A stretch of 64,000 bases of DNA from assembly GCF_004102025.1 (NCBI RefSeq), contig NZ_CP025228.1:1798001-1862000 (forward strand), in the 5' to 3' direction. This document shows positions 50,926 to 59,651 of this stretch, in pieces. The position numbers and the translations under genes are program-made. Origin of the DNA: Actinomyces qiguomingii. Lineage in GTDB: Bacteria > Actinomycetota > Actinomycetes > Actinomycetales > Actinomycetaceae. Below the pieces are notes generated by a model. That model saw nothing but the letters and a program-made list of their open reading frames with translations, made no database searches and had not been told where the DNA came from. The stretch's first letter is position 1. Every line of letters begins with the position of its first letter.

Positions 50926-52410
50926 ATGAGTTCAGCCGGCGACTTCGTCCCGCAGCCCGCTTCGGCGGATATCGGCGTGTACGGGTTGGGGGTCATGGGG
51001 GCGAATCTGGCCCGCAACCTCGCTCGTCACGGGCACTGCGTCGCCGTGTTCAATCGCACTGCGGCGCGCACCCACAGACTCATAGACTCTCACGGCGGTG
51101 AGGGGGACTTCGTGCCGGCCTCGGATGCGGCCGCATTCGTCGCCTCGCTGCGTCGCCCGCGTGCCGTGATCATTATGGTGCAGGCGGGAGCCGGCACCGA
51201 GGCGGTCATCGAGCAACTGCGCCAGCTGTTGGAGCCCGGCGACATCATTGTTGACGCCGGCAACACCTATTACCGGGACACCGAGCGTCGGGAGGCCTTG
51301 CTGCGCGAGCAGGGCATCCACTTCGTGGGCATGGGCGTGTCCGGGGGTGAGGAGGGAGCACTGCTGGGGCCCGCGATCATGCCGGGCGGTACTGCCGCCT
51401 CCTATGAGCGGCTCGGACCTCTGCTCGAATCCATCGCCGCTCACGTGGACGGCGTGCCCTGCTGCACCCATGTCGGGCCGGGCGGGGCGGGACACTTCGT
51501 GAAGATGGTGCACAACGGCATCGAGTACGCCGATATGCAACTGATCGCTGAGGCCTACGACTTGCTGCGCGGAGTCGCCGGTATGACCGTGCCCGAGATC
51601 GCCGCCGTCTTCCGGACCTGGAAGCGCTCCGAGCTGGACTCCTACTTGATCGACGTTACCGCAGAGGTGCTCGACCGGGTGGACCCGGCCACGGGTGAGC
51701 CCTTTGTCGATGTGATAGTCGACGCCGCCGGTCAGAAGGGTACCGGCGCCTGGACCACCCGGACCGCACTGGAACTCGGGGTCGCCGTTCCCGCCATCGC
51801 CGAGGCCACCTTCGCTCGGGCCGCCTCCTCCTCTCCGGCGCAGCGAGCCGCTGTGCGTCAGGCGCAACTTAAGGCCGGCGTCACGCCCGTGGCCTTCGAC
51901 TCCGCGGCGCGGCGCGAAGACTTCGTCGACTCGGTGCGGCAGGCCCTGTACGGCTCGAAGATTGCCGCCTACGCGCAGGGATTCGACGAGATCGCCACCG
52001 CCTCCGCGGACAACAACTGGGGTGTGGACCTGGGGGCCATGGCCCGGATCTGGCGCGGCGGGTGCATTATCCGCGCCCGTTTCCTGGACGACATCACCCG
52101 GGCCTACACCGACAACCCGCAACTGGCCAGCCTGTTGACCGCACCCGTCTTCGCCGGCGCGCTGGGCGAGGTCCTGCCGGCCTGGCGTGAGGTGGTGGCA
52201 ACAGCGGCCCAGGCGGGGGTGGCCGCGCCGGCCTTCGCGTCCTCACTGGCCTACATCGATCAGTTGCGTGCACCGCGCCTGCCCGCTGCCCTCATCCAGG
52301 GGCAGCGGGACTTCTTCGGATCTCACACCTACCATCGCGTGGACGATCCCGAGGGCGTCTACCATGTGCGGTGGACCGAGCCCGGCCGCAACGAGGAGAA
52401 GTGGAACTGA
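50926..52410 (+). CDS. gnd: 6-phosphogluconate dehydrogenase, decarboxylating
   Basis: NADP-dependent oxidation and decarboxylation of 6-phosphogluconate to ribulose-5-phosphate. It has 494 aa, the long dimeric class. Motifs are GVYGLGVMGANLARNLARHG (cofactor), VGMGVSGGEEGALLGPAIMP (substrate) and VKMVHNGIEYADMQLIAEAY with the catalytic Lys. AGAAGGGGACAGCG precedes the ATG at 50926. It diverges from zwf, so the whole oxidative branch is clustered and may share control through the intervening region. Confidence 0.97.
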   Translation: MSSAGDFVPQPASADIGVYGLGVMGANLARNLARHGHCVAVFNRTAARTHRLIDSHGGEGDFVPASDAAAFVASLRRPRAVIIMVQAGAGTEAVIEQLRQLLEPGDIIVDAGNTYYRDTERREALLREQGIHFVGMGVSGGEEGALLGPAIMPGGTAASYERLGPLLESIAAHVDGVPCCTHVGPGGAGHFVKMVHNGIEYADMQLIAEAYDLLRGVAGMTVPEIAAVFRTWKRSELDSYLIDVTAEVLDRVDPATGEPFVDVIVDAAGQKGTGAWTTRTALELGVAVPAIAEATFARAASSSPAQRAAVRQAQLKAGVTPVAFDSAARREDFVDSVRQALYGSKIAAYAQGFDEIATASADNNWGVDLGAMARIWRGGCIIRARFLDDITRAYTDNPQLASLLTAPVFAGALGEVLPAWREVVATAAQAGVAAPAFASSLAYIDQLRAPRLPAALIQGQRDFFGSHTYHRVDDPEGVYHVRWTEPGRNEEKWN

Positions 52411-52559
52411 TCGCCGCTGGCGCCATCGCTGCCGCAGCAGGTCTCGGGCCATACAGATCTTCGGGTTACCAGCGGACACGCATTGCGGTGTCACGCAGCA
52501 GCAACGGTATGGTGGAACCACTGCGGTGCGACCGGCACCGCCCGACAGGAGGGGAATAG

Positions 52560-53009
52560 ATGTCGAGCACGCCGATGGAATCGGATCCCACCTCGACCCA
52601 GGCCTTCGGGGCTATTGGCGTCCCCGCGGAGTCCGAAGTCCCGCTGGTGGGCATCTCTGCGCAGGACCGCGCCGCCATCTCGGCGCTGCCCGCGGATACC
52701 GCGCTGCTGCTGGTGCAGCAGGGGCCGACAACCGGCGCACGCTTTTTACTCGACTCGGCGCAGACGACCGTCGGCCGCCACCCGCGCGCGGATATCTTCC
52801 TTGACGACGTTACCGTTTCCCGCAAGCACGCGGTATTCGTACAGCTGCCCGACGGCGGATTCTCGGTACGGGACTCCGGCTCCCTCAATGGCACCTATGT
52901 CAATCGCCAGCGTGTGGAGCAGGCGGCCCTGCGTGCGGGTGACGAGGTGCAGATCGGCAAGTACCGCATGACCTACCATCCAGCGCCTCAGCAGCGGGCC
53001 GCGCAGTGA
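52560..53009 (+). CDS. FHA-domain protein, GarA/OdhI-like
   Basis: 149-aa protein with a C-terminal FHA phosphothreonine-binding domain (VGRHPRADIFLDDVTVSRKH, then DSGSLNGTYVNRQRVEQAAL). GarA and OdhI in mycobacteria and corynebacteria inhibit 2-oxoglutarate-using enzymes until phosphorylated on a threonine of an ETTS motif. The N-terminus here (MESDPTSTQAFGAIG) lacks a recognisable ETTS, so regulation may differ. Followed by a MerR gene with 4-bp overlap, a BFN protein and another MerR gene, the same order as mycobacterial garA and its neighbours. Confidence 0.88.
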   Translation: MSSTPMESDPTSTQAFGAIGVPAESEVPLVGISAQDRAAISALPADTALLLVQQGPTTGARFLLDSAQTTVGRHPRADIFLDDVTVSRKHAVFVQLPDGGFSVRDSGSLNGTYVNRQRVEQAALRAGDEVQIGKYRMTYHPAPQQRAAQ

Positions 53010-53746
53010 CGGGCACTGCCCGCCGCGCGGCAGCGGCCGAACCGGCGCGCGGAGACCGGCTCGGGCCGTGGCCCCGCGGGGTGTCCCGCCAGCCGGCTAT
53101 GAAGATCGGCGAGGTTGTCGATCTTCTGAAGGGTGAATTCCCCGCTTTATCCGTCTCCAAGGTCCGCTACCTGGAGGCGGAAGGGCTGATCGCCCCCCAT
53201 CGGGTGGGCAACGGCTACCGGCGCTACTCCACCGCCGACGTTGAGCGACTGCGATACACCCTGACCGCCCAGCGCGACGAGTACCTGCCGCTGTCGGTGA
53301 TAAGGCAGCGCCTGGCCGAATTGGACGGGGATGCGGACGCCCCGCCTCCCGCCCGGGTCGCCCGGGTGGTGGCATCGGAAGGACGCACTGTCAGCGGCGC
53401 ACTGGACGCCGCTGACCTGGTACACCACTGCGCCGCGACACTGGAGCAGATCGAAGAACTCGTAGAAGTCGGCGTTATCGCGCCGGACGCCCATGGTCGT
53501 TTTGACTCGCGCGCTTTGAACACGGTGGCGTTGGCGCTGAAGGCGGACCGGCTGGGAATTCCTCTGCGCAACCTGCGGGCGGTGCGCAGCGCCGCCGAGC
53601 GCGAGGCCGATGTGATCGATCTGGCCACCCGGCACAAGCGCAACCGCTCCAAGACTGCCGGGGAGGATGCGGCCGCGGAGCTGGCCGCGGTGCTGGCGGA
53701 TCTGCATGTGAGCCTGCTGCATCGCGCCGTTGAGGCGCTGCGCTGA
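53006..53746 (+). CDS. ftsR: MerR-family regulator, FtsR-like
   Basis: 246-aa regulator. The MerR HTH is KIGEVVDLLKGEFPALSVSK, then VRYLEAEGLIAPHRVGNGYR. The partner region includes LTAQRDEYLPLSVIRQRLAE, which is typical of the FtsR group that activates ftsZ in Corynebacterium. The GTG start at 53006 overlaps the FHA gene; an ATG at 53099 would start directly on the HTH. No cysteine-rich metal loop, so not a metal sensor. The symbol rests on synteny and HTH likeness. Confidence 0.8.
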   Translation: MTGTARRAAAAEPARGDRLGPWPRGVSRQPAMKIGEVVDLLKGEFPALSVSKVRYLEAEGLIAPHRVGNGYRRYSTADVERLRYTLTAQRDEYLPLSVIRQRLAELDGDADAPPPARVARVVASEGRTVSGALDAADLVHHCAATLEQIEELVEVGVIAPDAHGRFDSRALNTVALALKADRLGIPLRNLRAVRSAAEREADVIDLATRHKRNRSKTAGEDAAAELAAVLADLHVSLLHRAVEALR

Positions 53747-53819
53747 TCGTCCGCACATAACCGGCATATGAGCTCGCCGCTTCGTTTGCGGGACAGCACG
53801 GTCGCTGGGCCCGTAGATT

Positions 53820-54278
53820 ATGAGCGTGCGGACCATGGCGCTCATGGGGGTCCGGTCCACGGCCCCGGATTCCGGCCTGGTCGCCGTCTTGATGGAGGAC
53901 GGGGGCCCGGGTGTGATAGCCGTCCCCGTGGGCGCCCGTGACGGGCTCTTGCTCAGTGCCACCGATGATCTCAGACCGTCCTGGGCCGCCTTCTTCGCCG
54001 CCTGTGTCGACGCCATCGGTTCGGCCGTGCTGCGGGTGGTTCTCGACGTCGATGCCGATGGCGTGATGTGCGCCACCGCCGAGCTCGATGCGGAGAACCC
54101 GACTCAGTCCACACCAGTCCCGTGCACGCCCAGCGACGCGCTCGTCCTAGCGACTGCCCTGTCGCTTCCCATCCACGCTACCGGGGCGCTGCTGCGCCTG
54201 CGCGGCATCGACCTGGAAGAGGAGGCAATGCAGCACCGTCTGGGCCAATGGCGGCAGGTGCTCAATGATGTGCCCTGA
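53820..54278 (+). CDS. Bifunctional nuclease (BFN/DUF151) domain protein
   Basis: 152-aa protein of the BFN/DUF151 family. The core includes AVLMEDGGPGVIAVPVGARD, then VVLDVDADGVMCATAEL and CTPSDALVLATALSLPIHAT, close to the family consensus PSDALALAL. Plant members have DNase and RNase activity; the bacterial role is not established. It lies between two MerR genes, as in mycobacteria (the Rv1829 position). The ATG at 53820 has no clear ribosome-binding site. Confidence 0.82.
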   Translation: MSVRTMALMGVRSTAPDSGLVAVLMEDGGPGVIAVPVGARDGLLLSATDDLRPSWAAFFAACVDAIGSAVLRVVLDVDADGVMCATAELDAENPTQSTPVPCTPSDALVLATALSLPIHATGALLRLRGIDLEEEAMQHRLGQWRQVLNDVP

Positions 54279-54591
54279 GGATGCGTGGTTCTCATAGCCA
54301 CCGTCCTGGGTTTCCAAAATGACTGCGACACGCGGGACGCGTGTGACGGGTGTGACTACTGTTGTGCAATATGTCACATAGGCGCCATGGGCTGGGCGCG
54401 TATTCCGCGTGATGGTGCGCCAGGATTGGGAGGGAGTACGGATCGGCAATCTGAACCTGAACTTAAAGTACGTTTTTCGGCGTGCCTGTCGTTGAGTCAT
54501 GCCACCGTGGGTTCTATCGTGGGTCCGTGGCCGGGAGGACCGGCCCGAGCGTGCCTCCCCGCGCACGCCCCGATCTGACAGGAGTCGGCAA
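54279..54591. promoter_or_regulatory. 313-bp intergenic region before the second MerR gene
   Basis: Gene-free. It contains GTGTGACGGGTGTGAC (54350-54365), two related GTGTGAC copies, and at 54451-54475 the segment CTGAACCTGAACTTAAAGTA with the inverted core ACTT-A-AAGT followed by CGTTTTT. Such symmetric sequences near MerR genes are often operators. GACAGGAGTCGGCA is the ribosome-binding region of the next gene. The promoter was not assigned. Confidence 0.4.
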
Positions 54592-55158
54592 GTGAGCGCC
54601 AATGAAGCGAGCCTTCACGCACCCCAGCACACGCAGGGGATGCTCTTCGGCGATCCGCTCCCGCGGCTAGACGTCAACACCGGATACCGCGGCCCCGTGG
54701 CCTGCCGTGCCGCCGGCATCACCTACCGGCAGTTGGACTACTGGGCCCGTACCGGGCTGGTGGAACCGTCCATCCGCAGTGCCAAGGGGTCGGGGTCGCA
54801 GCGCCTCTACGCCTTCCGGGACATCCTGCTGCTGAAGATCGTCAAACGCCTGCTGGACACCGGCGTCTCCCTGCAGCAGATCCGGGTGGCGGTCAATGCT
54901 CTACACGAACGTGGCGTTGAGGATCTGACCTCCATCACCCTGATGAGCGACGGCGCCTCCGTATACGAGTGCACCAGCGCAGACGAGGTCGTCGATCTGG
55001 TCCAGGGCGGACAGGGAGTCTTCGGTATTGCGGTGGGGCGCGTCTGGCATGAGATCGAAGGATCGCTCGCCGAACTCCCGGTGGAGCATGCCTCCGATGT
55101 CCCCGCGGTTGAGGATGAGCTGGCCAAGCGCCGGGCGGCCCGGCAACAGGCGGTGTGA
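54592..55158 (+). CDS. MerR-family transcriptional regulator (second of the cluster)
   Basis: 188-aa regulator. The HTH is CRAAGITYRQLDYWARTGLV, then RLYAFRDILLLKIVKRLLDT. The C-terminal part contains YECTSADEVVDLVQGGQGVF, seen in the Rv1830-like group. The GTG start at 54592 follows CAGGAGTCGGCA. Conserved partner of the FHA, FtsR-like and BFN genes, so probably part of the same cell-division or growth control module. Confidence 0.87.
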   Translation: MSANEASLHAPQHTQGMLFGDPLPRLDVNTGYRGPVACRAAGITYRQLDYWARTGLVEPSIRSAKGSGSQRLYAFRDILLLKIVKRLLDTGVSLQQIRVAVNALHERGVEDLTSITLMSDGASVYECTSADEVVDLVQGGQGVFGIAVGRVWHEIEGSLAELPVEHASDVPAVEDELAKRRAARQQAV

Positions 55159-55179
55159 GGCGGACTGTGAGGTAGACCG

Positions 55180-56142
55180 ATGGCACCTACCAGGACCTTG
55201 GGCAACTCCGAGCTGCATGTCAGTGCAATAGGACTGGGCGGTAACGTATTCGGATGGACCGCCGATGAAGATACCTCCCACCGTATCCTCGACGCCTATG
55301 TCAACGGCGGCGGCAACTTCATCGACACTGCCGACGGCTACTCCCACTGGGCCCCGGGGCATGTTGGCGGCGAGTCGGAGGCTGTTATCGGCTCCTGGCT
55401 GCGCACACGCGGTCGGCGCGATGAGGTGGTAATCGCCACGAAGGTATCCACCAAGCCTGACCGCAAGGGACTGGCGGCAAGCAATATCCGCGCCGCAATC
55501 GACGAGTCCCTGAGCCGCTTGGGCACCGATCACGTGGACCTCTACTACGCCCACTTCGACGACATGGACACGCCCTTGGAGGAGACCGTAGCCGCCTTTG
55601 AGGAGGTTCGTGCCGCCGGCAAGACCCGTTACGTCGCACTGTCCAACTACACGCCCGATCGGGTAGAGGAGTGGTGCGCCATTGCCGCGGCCAATGACTT
55701 CGCGCCCGCCGTGGCGCTGCAGCCCCACTACAACCTGGTGCACCGGCAGGACGTCGAAGGACCCGGTAATCGGGGAGAGGTCGCTGTCACCCATCATCTG
55801 GGACTCGTGCCCTACTTCTCGCTGGCCTCGGGTTTCCTGACCGGTAAGTATCGTCCGGGCAGGGATTCCGGATCTGCACGTGGTAGCTGGATCGCCGACT
55901 ATCTGCGCGCGGAGTACTTCAGCGTGCTGGAGGTCGTGCGTGAGGTAGCCGTTGCGCACGACGCCGCCCCTGCGGCTGTCGCCCTGGCCTGGCTGCGTGA
56001 CCGGCCGGGTGTGGTCTCGCCGCTTGCATCGGCGCGAACGCTCGAGCAGTTGGGGCCGATCCTCCACGCGCTCTCACTGGAGCTGGACCCGGAGGAGACC
56101 CTGGCCCTGACACGCGCTTCGGACCGGATCCGAGGGCTGTGA
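55180..56142 (+). CDS. Aldo/keto reductase (YajO/Tas type)
   Basis: 320-aa NADP-dependent oxidoreductase. MAPTRTLGNSELHVSAIGLG begins the barrel; the catalytic Asp and Tyr are in FIDTADGYSHW, the Lys in VVIATKVSTKP and the His in VDLYYAHFDD. ALSNYTPDRVEEW and VSPLASARTLEQL complete the cofactor site. Starts 21 bp after the MerR gene, so it may be in its transcript and under its control. The substrate is unknown. Confidence 0.92.
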   Translation: MAPTRTLGNSELHVSAIGLGGNVFGWTADEDTSHRILDAYVNGGGNFIDTADGYSHWAPGHVGGESEAVIGSWLRTRGRRDEVVIATKVSTKPDRKGLAASNIRAAIDESLSRLGTDHVDLYYAHFDDMDTPLEETVAAFEEVRAAGKTRYVALSNYTPDRVEEWCAIAAANDFAPAVALQPHYNLVHRQDVEGPGNRGEVAVTHHLGLVPYFSLASGFLTGKYRPGRDSGSARGSWIADYLRAEYFSVLEVVREVAVAHDAAPAAVALAWLRDRPGVVSPLASARTLEQLGPILHALSLELDPEETLALTRASDRIRGL

Positions 56143-56207
56143 TCCTCTGAGGAGTCTGGAGGAGTCTGCTGGCCCGGGCAGTCTGGGGCCCGGCGGTGCT
56201 CGCCCCC

Positions 56208-57803
56208 TCAGGCGGTGCGGCGGCCGAGTACGTAGGTGCGCTTGTAGCCGTCGGACAAGTCCGTCAGGGTCACATGAATCAGCCCGGCGCCGTCGATGTC
56301 GTAGCGCTCCTCGATCTGCGGCCCGTTTCCAAGCCGATGCACCGGCAGTGAGGCGAGATCCTCCGCATCCCGCAGGGAGCGGTCGAAGGGGAACAGTACG
56401 TCCTGGTAGGGGGCCAGGCCGCCGCGAGGTTCGCCGGCGGCGTCCACCCCCGCGCATTCGACGAACCGGTAGCGGCCGATGTTGTGCACCGCCGGGTAAC
56501 GGCGGGTGATGATGGTGCCGGCGGCGCCGTCGGCCCGCTTCTGCACCGACTCCTCGGTCAACAGGGCATCGAATATGGTGCGGGCCCCGCCATCGGCCTC
56601 CCGGAACACGCCGAAGCCACGCGACAGGCGGTCTGTCAACGCCACGGTGGCGGTGCGATCGGCGGCTATGGCCAGGCCGATGGCGGTGGATGCGCCAGGG
56701 TAGGGGGAGCGGTGCACCCGCCGACCGAAGCGCTCACGCAGTAGCCGGGGGACCAGCGGGAAGGCCGAGGCGCCGCCAACCAGATATATGCCGGCGATAT
56801 CGGTCAGGTCCGGACCGCCGTCATCGAGTCGACCGATCAGTGGGGCCATGGTGTCAAGGCTGCGCTGGATCAGCGGAGTCGCCGCCGCGTAGAAGTCGGC
56901 GGCGGGCAGCACCAGGTCCTTGCCACGTAGGGTGATCAGAAGGCGTCGTGTCTGGGGCACCATCGATTCCTTGGCATCGCGGCACAGGTCAAGCAGGTCG
57001 TCCAGCTCGGCTGTGGCCATCTCTTCCTCGGCCACGCCGGCGGCGGTGAGTGAGAGCTGCGCGAGCAGCAGATCCAGGTCGTCGCCACCTAAGTCTCCGG
57101 CACCGCGCGATGCCAGCACCTCATGGGACTGGCCGCGCACATCCACCAGCGAGGTGTCGAATGTGCCTCCACCCAGGTCGTAAACGAGCACCCGGGTGCG
57201 GCGGGAGGAGACGGTGCCGGACTTGCGATGGGTGTACTCAAAACCGGCGGCGCTGGGCTCATTGAGCATGGCCGTTACGTGGAAGCCCGCCGCACGGAAG
57301 GCATCGAGCGTGATCAGCCGCTGGGCGCCGTAGGCGTGCGCGGGCACCGCAACGACGATATTGGCGTCCTCGGCCCCCGGGTCGGCTCCCTCGAGCACCT
57401 CGGAGGACAGCAACTGCTCGCGTACCGCGGTGAGGAAGCTGGTGAGCAGTTCCAGAACGGAGAAGGTCTGCGCACCCAGCCGCACTGGTGTCTGAGCGGT
57501 CACGGTGGGGGAGGACAACACTCGTTTCAGACTGCGCAGCAGGGGAGCCCCCCGACGGGCTGCGGCGCGGGCCGCGAATCCATGCACCAGGCCGTCAGCG
57601 GTAAGTGCCGTCAGGGACGGGAAGAACTCGTGGAGATCCCCCGCGGTGTCGGTGAAACCGACAACGGGGTAGTTGCCCCGGTCTGCACGGGCGACGACGG
57701 TGCGCGTCGTGCCCAGGTCGATGCCGAGGTCGAGGGGCGCGGAGTGAGCGCGCCTACGCTTGCGGGACTGCTGCGTACTACTGCTACCGCTTCGGGCTGC
57801 CAT
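56208..57803 (-). CDS. Hsp70-family ATPase (not DnaK)
   Basis: 531-aa protein with an actin-like Hsp70 ATPase domain: LDLGIDLGTTRTVVARADRG (phosphate 1), VLVYDLGGGTFDTSLVDVRG (phosphate 2) and IYLVGGASAFPLVPRLLRER (adenosine). The substrate-binding region is much shorter than in DnaK, and the C-terminal lid is absent; instead a beta-rich end runs to YDIDGAGLIHVTLTDLSDGY. The first 20 residues are basic and Ser-rich (KRRRAH). No DnaJ or GrpE gene is near. Probably a specialised chaperone-like ATPase of unknown client. Confidence 0.85.
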   Translation of the reverse strand: MAARSGSSSTQQSRKRRRAHSAPLDLGIDLGTTRTVVARADRGNYPVVGFTDTAGDLHEFFPSLTALTADGLVHGFAARAAARRGAPLLRSLKRVLSSPTVTAQTPVRLGAQTFSVLELLTSFLTAVREQLLSSEVLEGADPGAEDANIVVAVPAHAYGAQRLITLDAFRAAGFHVTAMLNEPSAAGFEYTHRKSGTVSSRRTRVLVYDLGGGTFDTSLVDVRGQSHEVLASRGAGDLGGDDLDLLLAQLSLTAAGVAEEEMATAELDDLLDLCRDAKESMVPQTRRLLITLRGKDLVLPAADFYAAATPLIQRSLDTMAPLIGRLDDGGPDLTDIAGIYLVGGASAFPLVPRLLRERFGRRVHRSPYPGASTAIGLAIAADRTATVALTDRLSRGFGVFREADGGARTIFDALLTEESVQKRADGAAGTIITRRYPAVHNIGRYRFVECAGVDAAGEPRGGLAPYQDVLFPFDRSLRDAEDLASLPVHRLGNGPQIEERYDIDGAGLIHVTLTDLSDGYKRTYVLGRRTA

Positions 57804-58105
57804 GTACGTGACCTTATCGCTGATATCGGTTCGACGGCGTGCGGCTCGACGGGGCTGCGGTGAGGCGTCGGCCTCTTCCGGGGTCAGGGCCGCCTACGGG
57901 AGGGTTGTGGCGGAGACCGGCCGGCACCCACTCGGCATGAGAATCGCACCCCGGGTGAACAGTTGGTGAATTCCTGTCGCCCGGGCTTCGGCGCCGCCCC
58001 CAGCAGGGGTAGAAATGACAGCGGGTCGCGTTCATGCGACCCGGATCCGCCCGGCGGCCGGAGCCCTCCGGTCCGAGCGCGGACCCCCATACGACTGGGA
58101 ATGGC
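57804..58105. promoter_or_regulatory. 302-bp divergent region between the Hsp70-like gene and pit
   Basis: Gene-free region that must carry promoters in both directions. It contains a hairpin CGGGTCGC-GTTCAT-GCGACCCG (58022-58043) about 60 bp before the pit start, and GGGGTAGAAATGAC (58005-58018), in which TAGAAA is a possible -10. No PHO-type direct repeats were recognised. Confidence 0.4.
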
Positions 58106-59323
58106 ATGAGTACAACCCTCTTCATCGTGGTCGTGGTCATCGTCACCGCGCTGATCTTCGACTTCACCAATGGCTTCCACGACTCGTCCAACGCCATGGC
58201 GACCTCCGTGGCGACGGGCGCCTTCACCCCGCGGCGCGCGGTGCTGGTTGCCGCCATCCTCAATGTCGTCGGGGCCACGCTGTCCACAGAGGTGGCCAAG
58301 ACGATCTCCCACGGCATGTTCGACGACTCGCTGATTCAGGCGGCGCCGGCAATGGTCTTCGCCGGACTGGCCGGAGCGATTCTTTGGAACCTGATCACCT
58401 GGCTGCTGGGACTTCCTTCTTCGTCGTCTCATGCGCTTTTCGGGGGACTGATAGGCGCGGTCGTGGTGGCCGCCGGAATCCAGGGCGTGCACTGGGGCAC
58501 GGTGGTCTCCAAGATCATGCTGCCCGCCGTACTCGCTCCGACCGTGGCCGCACTGGCATCCGCCGTGGCGACCTGGATCAGCTACCGCATCACCGGTCCG
58601 GCGGATAAGTTCAGTGACAGGATCTTCCGCTACGGCCAGCGGGTGTCGGCCTCCATGGTGGCTCTGGCCCATGGGACCTCTGACGGCCAGAAGACCATGG
58701 GAGTGATTACGCTGGTGCTCATTGCCGGCGGGTACCAGGAAGCCGGTTCTGCGCCGTACTGGTGGGTGGTCGCCGCCGCCGGCGCTGCCATCGGCCTGGG
58801 CACCTACTCTGGCGGCTGGCGCATTATGCGCACCATGGGCAAGGGACTGGTTCATATCGATCCTCCGCAGGGATTCGCTGCGGAGACCACCTCCACCGTG
58901 GCGATCCTGGCCTCATCCCACCTCGGTTTCGCCCTGTCCACCACCCACATCTGCACCGGCTCCATCCTGGGGACCGGGGTTGGCCGGGGTGCGAAGGTCT
59001 CCTGGGGAACCTTCGGCAAGATGGGCACCGCCTGGCTGATCACCCTTCCATGCGCCGCCCTGGTCGGGGCGGTCACCTCCTTCATCGCCGTCAAGGGCGG
59101 GGTGATCGGCACGATAGCGGTTATCGCATTGCTGATCGTCAGTGCGCTGCTGATCGTCCGGCAGGCCAACCACAACAAGGTGGACTTCTCCAACGTCAAC
59201 GATGCGGACAAGGTGGTTGTTGCCAAGCAGACCGACCCGTCGCTGGGGCGTCCCCCGAAGTCCCTGGAGCAGGTCAAGGACCTGGTTAGCTCAGGTGACC
59301 GGGGCACGGGAGCGCTGGTATGA
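58106..59323 (+). CDS. pit: Inorganic phosphate transporter, Pit family
   Basis: Low-affinity, proton-linked phosphate transporter of the plasma membrane, 405 aa with about ten helices. Both duplicated signature blocks are present: FDFTNGFHDSSNAMATSVAT near the N-terminus and VALAHGTSDGQKTMGVITLV in the second half. The C-terminal tail is hydrophilic. The ATG at 58106 starts directly on helix 1; the frame upstream is Pro/Arg-rich and not family sequence. It overlaps a 78-codon membrane-protein gene by 4 bp. Confidence 0.95.
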   Translation: MSTTLFIVVVVIVTALIFDFTNGFHDSSNAMATSVATGAFTPRRAVLVAAILNVVGATLSTEVAKTISHGMFDDSLIQAAPAMVFAGLAGAILWNLITWLLGLPSSSSHALFGGLIGAVVVAAGIQGVHWGTVVSKIMLPAVLAPTVAALASAVATWISYRITGPADKFSDRIFRYGQRVSASMVALAHGTSDGQKTMGVITLVLIAGGYQEAGSAPYWWVVAAAGAAIGLGTYSGGWRIMRTMGKGLVHIDPPQGFAAETTSTVAILASSHLGFALSTTHICTGSILGTGVGRGAKVSWGTFGKMGTAWLITLPCAALVGAVTSFIAVKGGVIGTIAVIALLIVSALLIVRQANHNKVDFSNVNDADKVVVAKQTDPSLGRPPKSLEQVKDLVSSGDRGTGALV

Positions 59324-59556
59324 GCATCGACTGGCACTCCTTGGGACTGGTAACCCTGGTAACCGTCGCTGGGGCGGCATTCGTCCTGGCCGTCACCTCC
59401 GCCGCCGTGCGCATGCTCGGTGCGGTGCGGTTGAAGCGCCAGGCCGGTCAGGTAAGCGGTCTGCACATCGCTGAGCTGGCGGCGGGGTTCTTTATCGCCT
59501 GTGTGGTGGGGATCGCCCTGTTCGGGTTGTGGCTGTTGATTCCTTACTTCCATTGA
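59320..59556 (+). CDS. Small membrane protein linked to Pit
   Basis: 78-aa protein with two membrane helices (about residues 9-32 and 52-74) joined by a basic loop (RLKRQAGQVSGLHIAE). Its ATG overlaps the pit stop by ATGA, so it is made with the transporter, probably as an accessory or stabilising subunit. Small proteins of this kind commonly follow pit genes in actinobacteria. Function not known. Confidence 0.8.
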   Translation: MSIDWHSLGLVTLVTVAGAAFVLAVTSAAVRMLGAVRLKRQAGQVSGLHIAELAAGFFIACVVGIALFGLWLLIPYFH

Positions 59557-59582
59557 GTCGAACCCACGGGGGGCCACCGGCT

Positions 59583-59599
59583 GTGCAGGTCGCCTGCAC
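59583..59599. promoter_or_regulatory. Perfect inverted repeat upstream of the GH32 gene
   Basis: GTGCAGG-TCG-CCTGCAC, 7-bp arms with a 3-nt centre, 53 bp before the GH32 start and followed by TTT. It is either an operator for the sucrose genes or a small terminator of the pit pair. Confidence 0.45.
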
Positions 59600-59651
59600 T
59601 TTCAGCGACCATCCGGGGGTCCCAGTCGCCGGCGGCTGTTAAGGTCGCCGC

